A stretch of DNA of 64,000 bases, taken from NCBI GenBank assembly GCA_900239685.1, contig OENT01000422.1, forward strand, positions 55,045 to 119,044, read 5' to 3'. Under the pieces are notes generated by a model, which did no database searches, was not told the DNA's origin, and saw only the letters and a program-made list of their open reading frames with translations. The first letter of the stretch is position 1. Every line of letters starts with the position of its first letter. The position numbers were made by a program, and so were the translations under genes. The stretch is from Rotaria macrura. Lineage: Eukaryota; Rotifera; Eurotatoria; Philodinida; Philodinidae. Positions 63,533-64,000 of the stretch are shown piece after piece.

Positions 63533-63845
63533 TTAATATTGTTGCAGAGAAGCTTCTAAACATGTATCTAATAAATGAAGTCTTTGAATTGTTATAATAT
63601 CGATTATAAATCTATGACAAGATCGTTTCTCGTAATCTGATTGGAGTATTTTCAAAGTCGCCTGTTTTTCTACCAATAAACGAATGGACTGGGTAACAGA
63701 AAAATTCATGTGCTTCATCAGTTGATTCTAACTAAAGCTAAATTTGCTGATTATGAACAATGAGCATGACAGAAACATCTTACCTTATTTAAGAAACGTT
63801 GCGTTACTTTTTTTTGCACATGACTACTTCGTTTTTTTCTGAGTA
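63533..63845 (-). CDS. Possible 3' end of a gene cut by the window edge
   Basis: Two minus-strand exons can be joined in phase 0. The upstream one ends VTQRFLNK at AATAAG|GTAAGA (63784). The downstream one, 63727-63533, reads NQLMKHMNFSVTQSIRLLVE and continues to a TAA. The helical, charged composition looks like coding sequence, but I recognise no family. The upstream border, near 63845, is unknown, and the rest of the gene would lie beyond 64000. Its stop is about 230 bp above the ATG at 63305, on the same strand. Evidence is phase and composition only. Confidence 0.35.
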
Positions 63846-64000
63846 TGCATCAGTGATCAGAGTGGTTCGTGTTTTTTACGAGCCGAACCGATTAAAAGAT
63901 AAAAAAACGTTTGTTGATTTCTGCTCTTTTTTTCAAGGATATTCATTTATAAAAATTTATTGACGACGTGATAATAATACTTTTGATAGTTCTAAGAGTG

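Overview
The window looks like animal nuclear DNA, most likely from a bdelloid rotifer (Adineta/Rotaria type). The grounds are strong AT-richness, many introns of about 50-70 bp beside a few of 1-3 kb, a very long FG-GAP/VCBS repeat protein, an F-box/leucine-rich protein of a style common in rotifers, and a eukaryotic RNA-dependent RNA polymerase of the kind bdelloids have multiplied. The species is inferred from gene style only; no marker gene is present. I see no rRNA, tRNA, CRISPR array, operon or bacterial signal.

Layout. From 1 to 11.9 kb I find no convincing gene, only short DNA-transposon-like repeats. From 11.9 to 18.6 kb (+) lies an FG-GAP/VCBS protein with a hydrophobic leader exon and 28 tandem blades. 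At 23.6-24.2 kb (+) are the last three exons of a small charged protein of unknown function. From 31.7 to 38.0 kb (+) lies a histamine H1-like receptor with two candidate first exons. From 40.4 kb on, everything is on the minus strand: an F-box protein (40.4-43.7), mitochondrial MAIP1 (45.3-46.2), a complete RdRP catalytic region (47.6-56.8), and phase-compatible upstream exons (59.7-63.3) that probably form the N-terminus of the same RdRP. The 3' end of one more possible gene is cut by the window edge.

I rebuilt splice junctions by hand from GT/AG sites and codon phase. In the F-box, MAIP1, receptor and RdRP genes nearly every junction keeps phase, and family motifs run across the introns. 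In the RdRP the catalytic DxDGD loop is itself split by a 1.5 kb intron that carries a non-autonomous hAT-like element with a perfect 8-bp target duplication. Two more hAT-like miniature elements and several hairpin or foldback repeats lie elsewhere. A 143-bp identical inverted duplication sits beside the only N in the window, and may be either an assembly fault or a fresh foldback.

The genes do not form one pathway. They are a surface or secreted propeller protein, an amine receptor, a probable ubiquitin-ligase adaptor, a mitochondrial protease partner and a small-RNA amplifying polymerase. The points most worth following up are the duplicate first exons of the receptor, the intron-split RdRP active site, and the four-times-seven blade arrangement of the FG-GAP protein.
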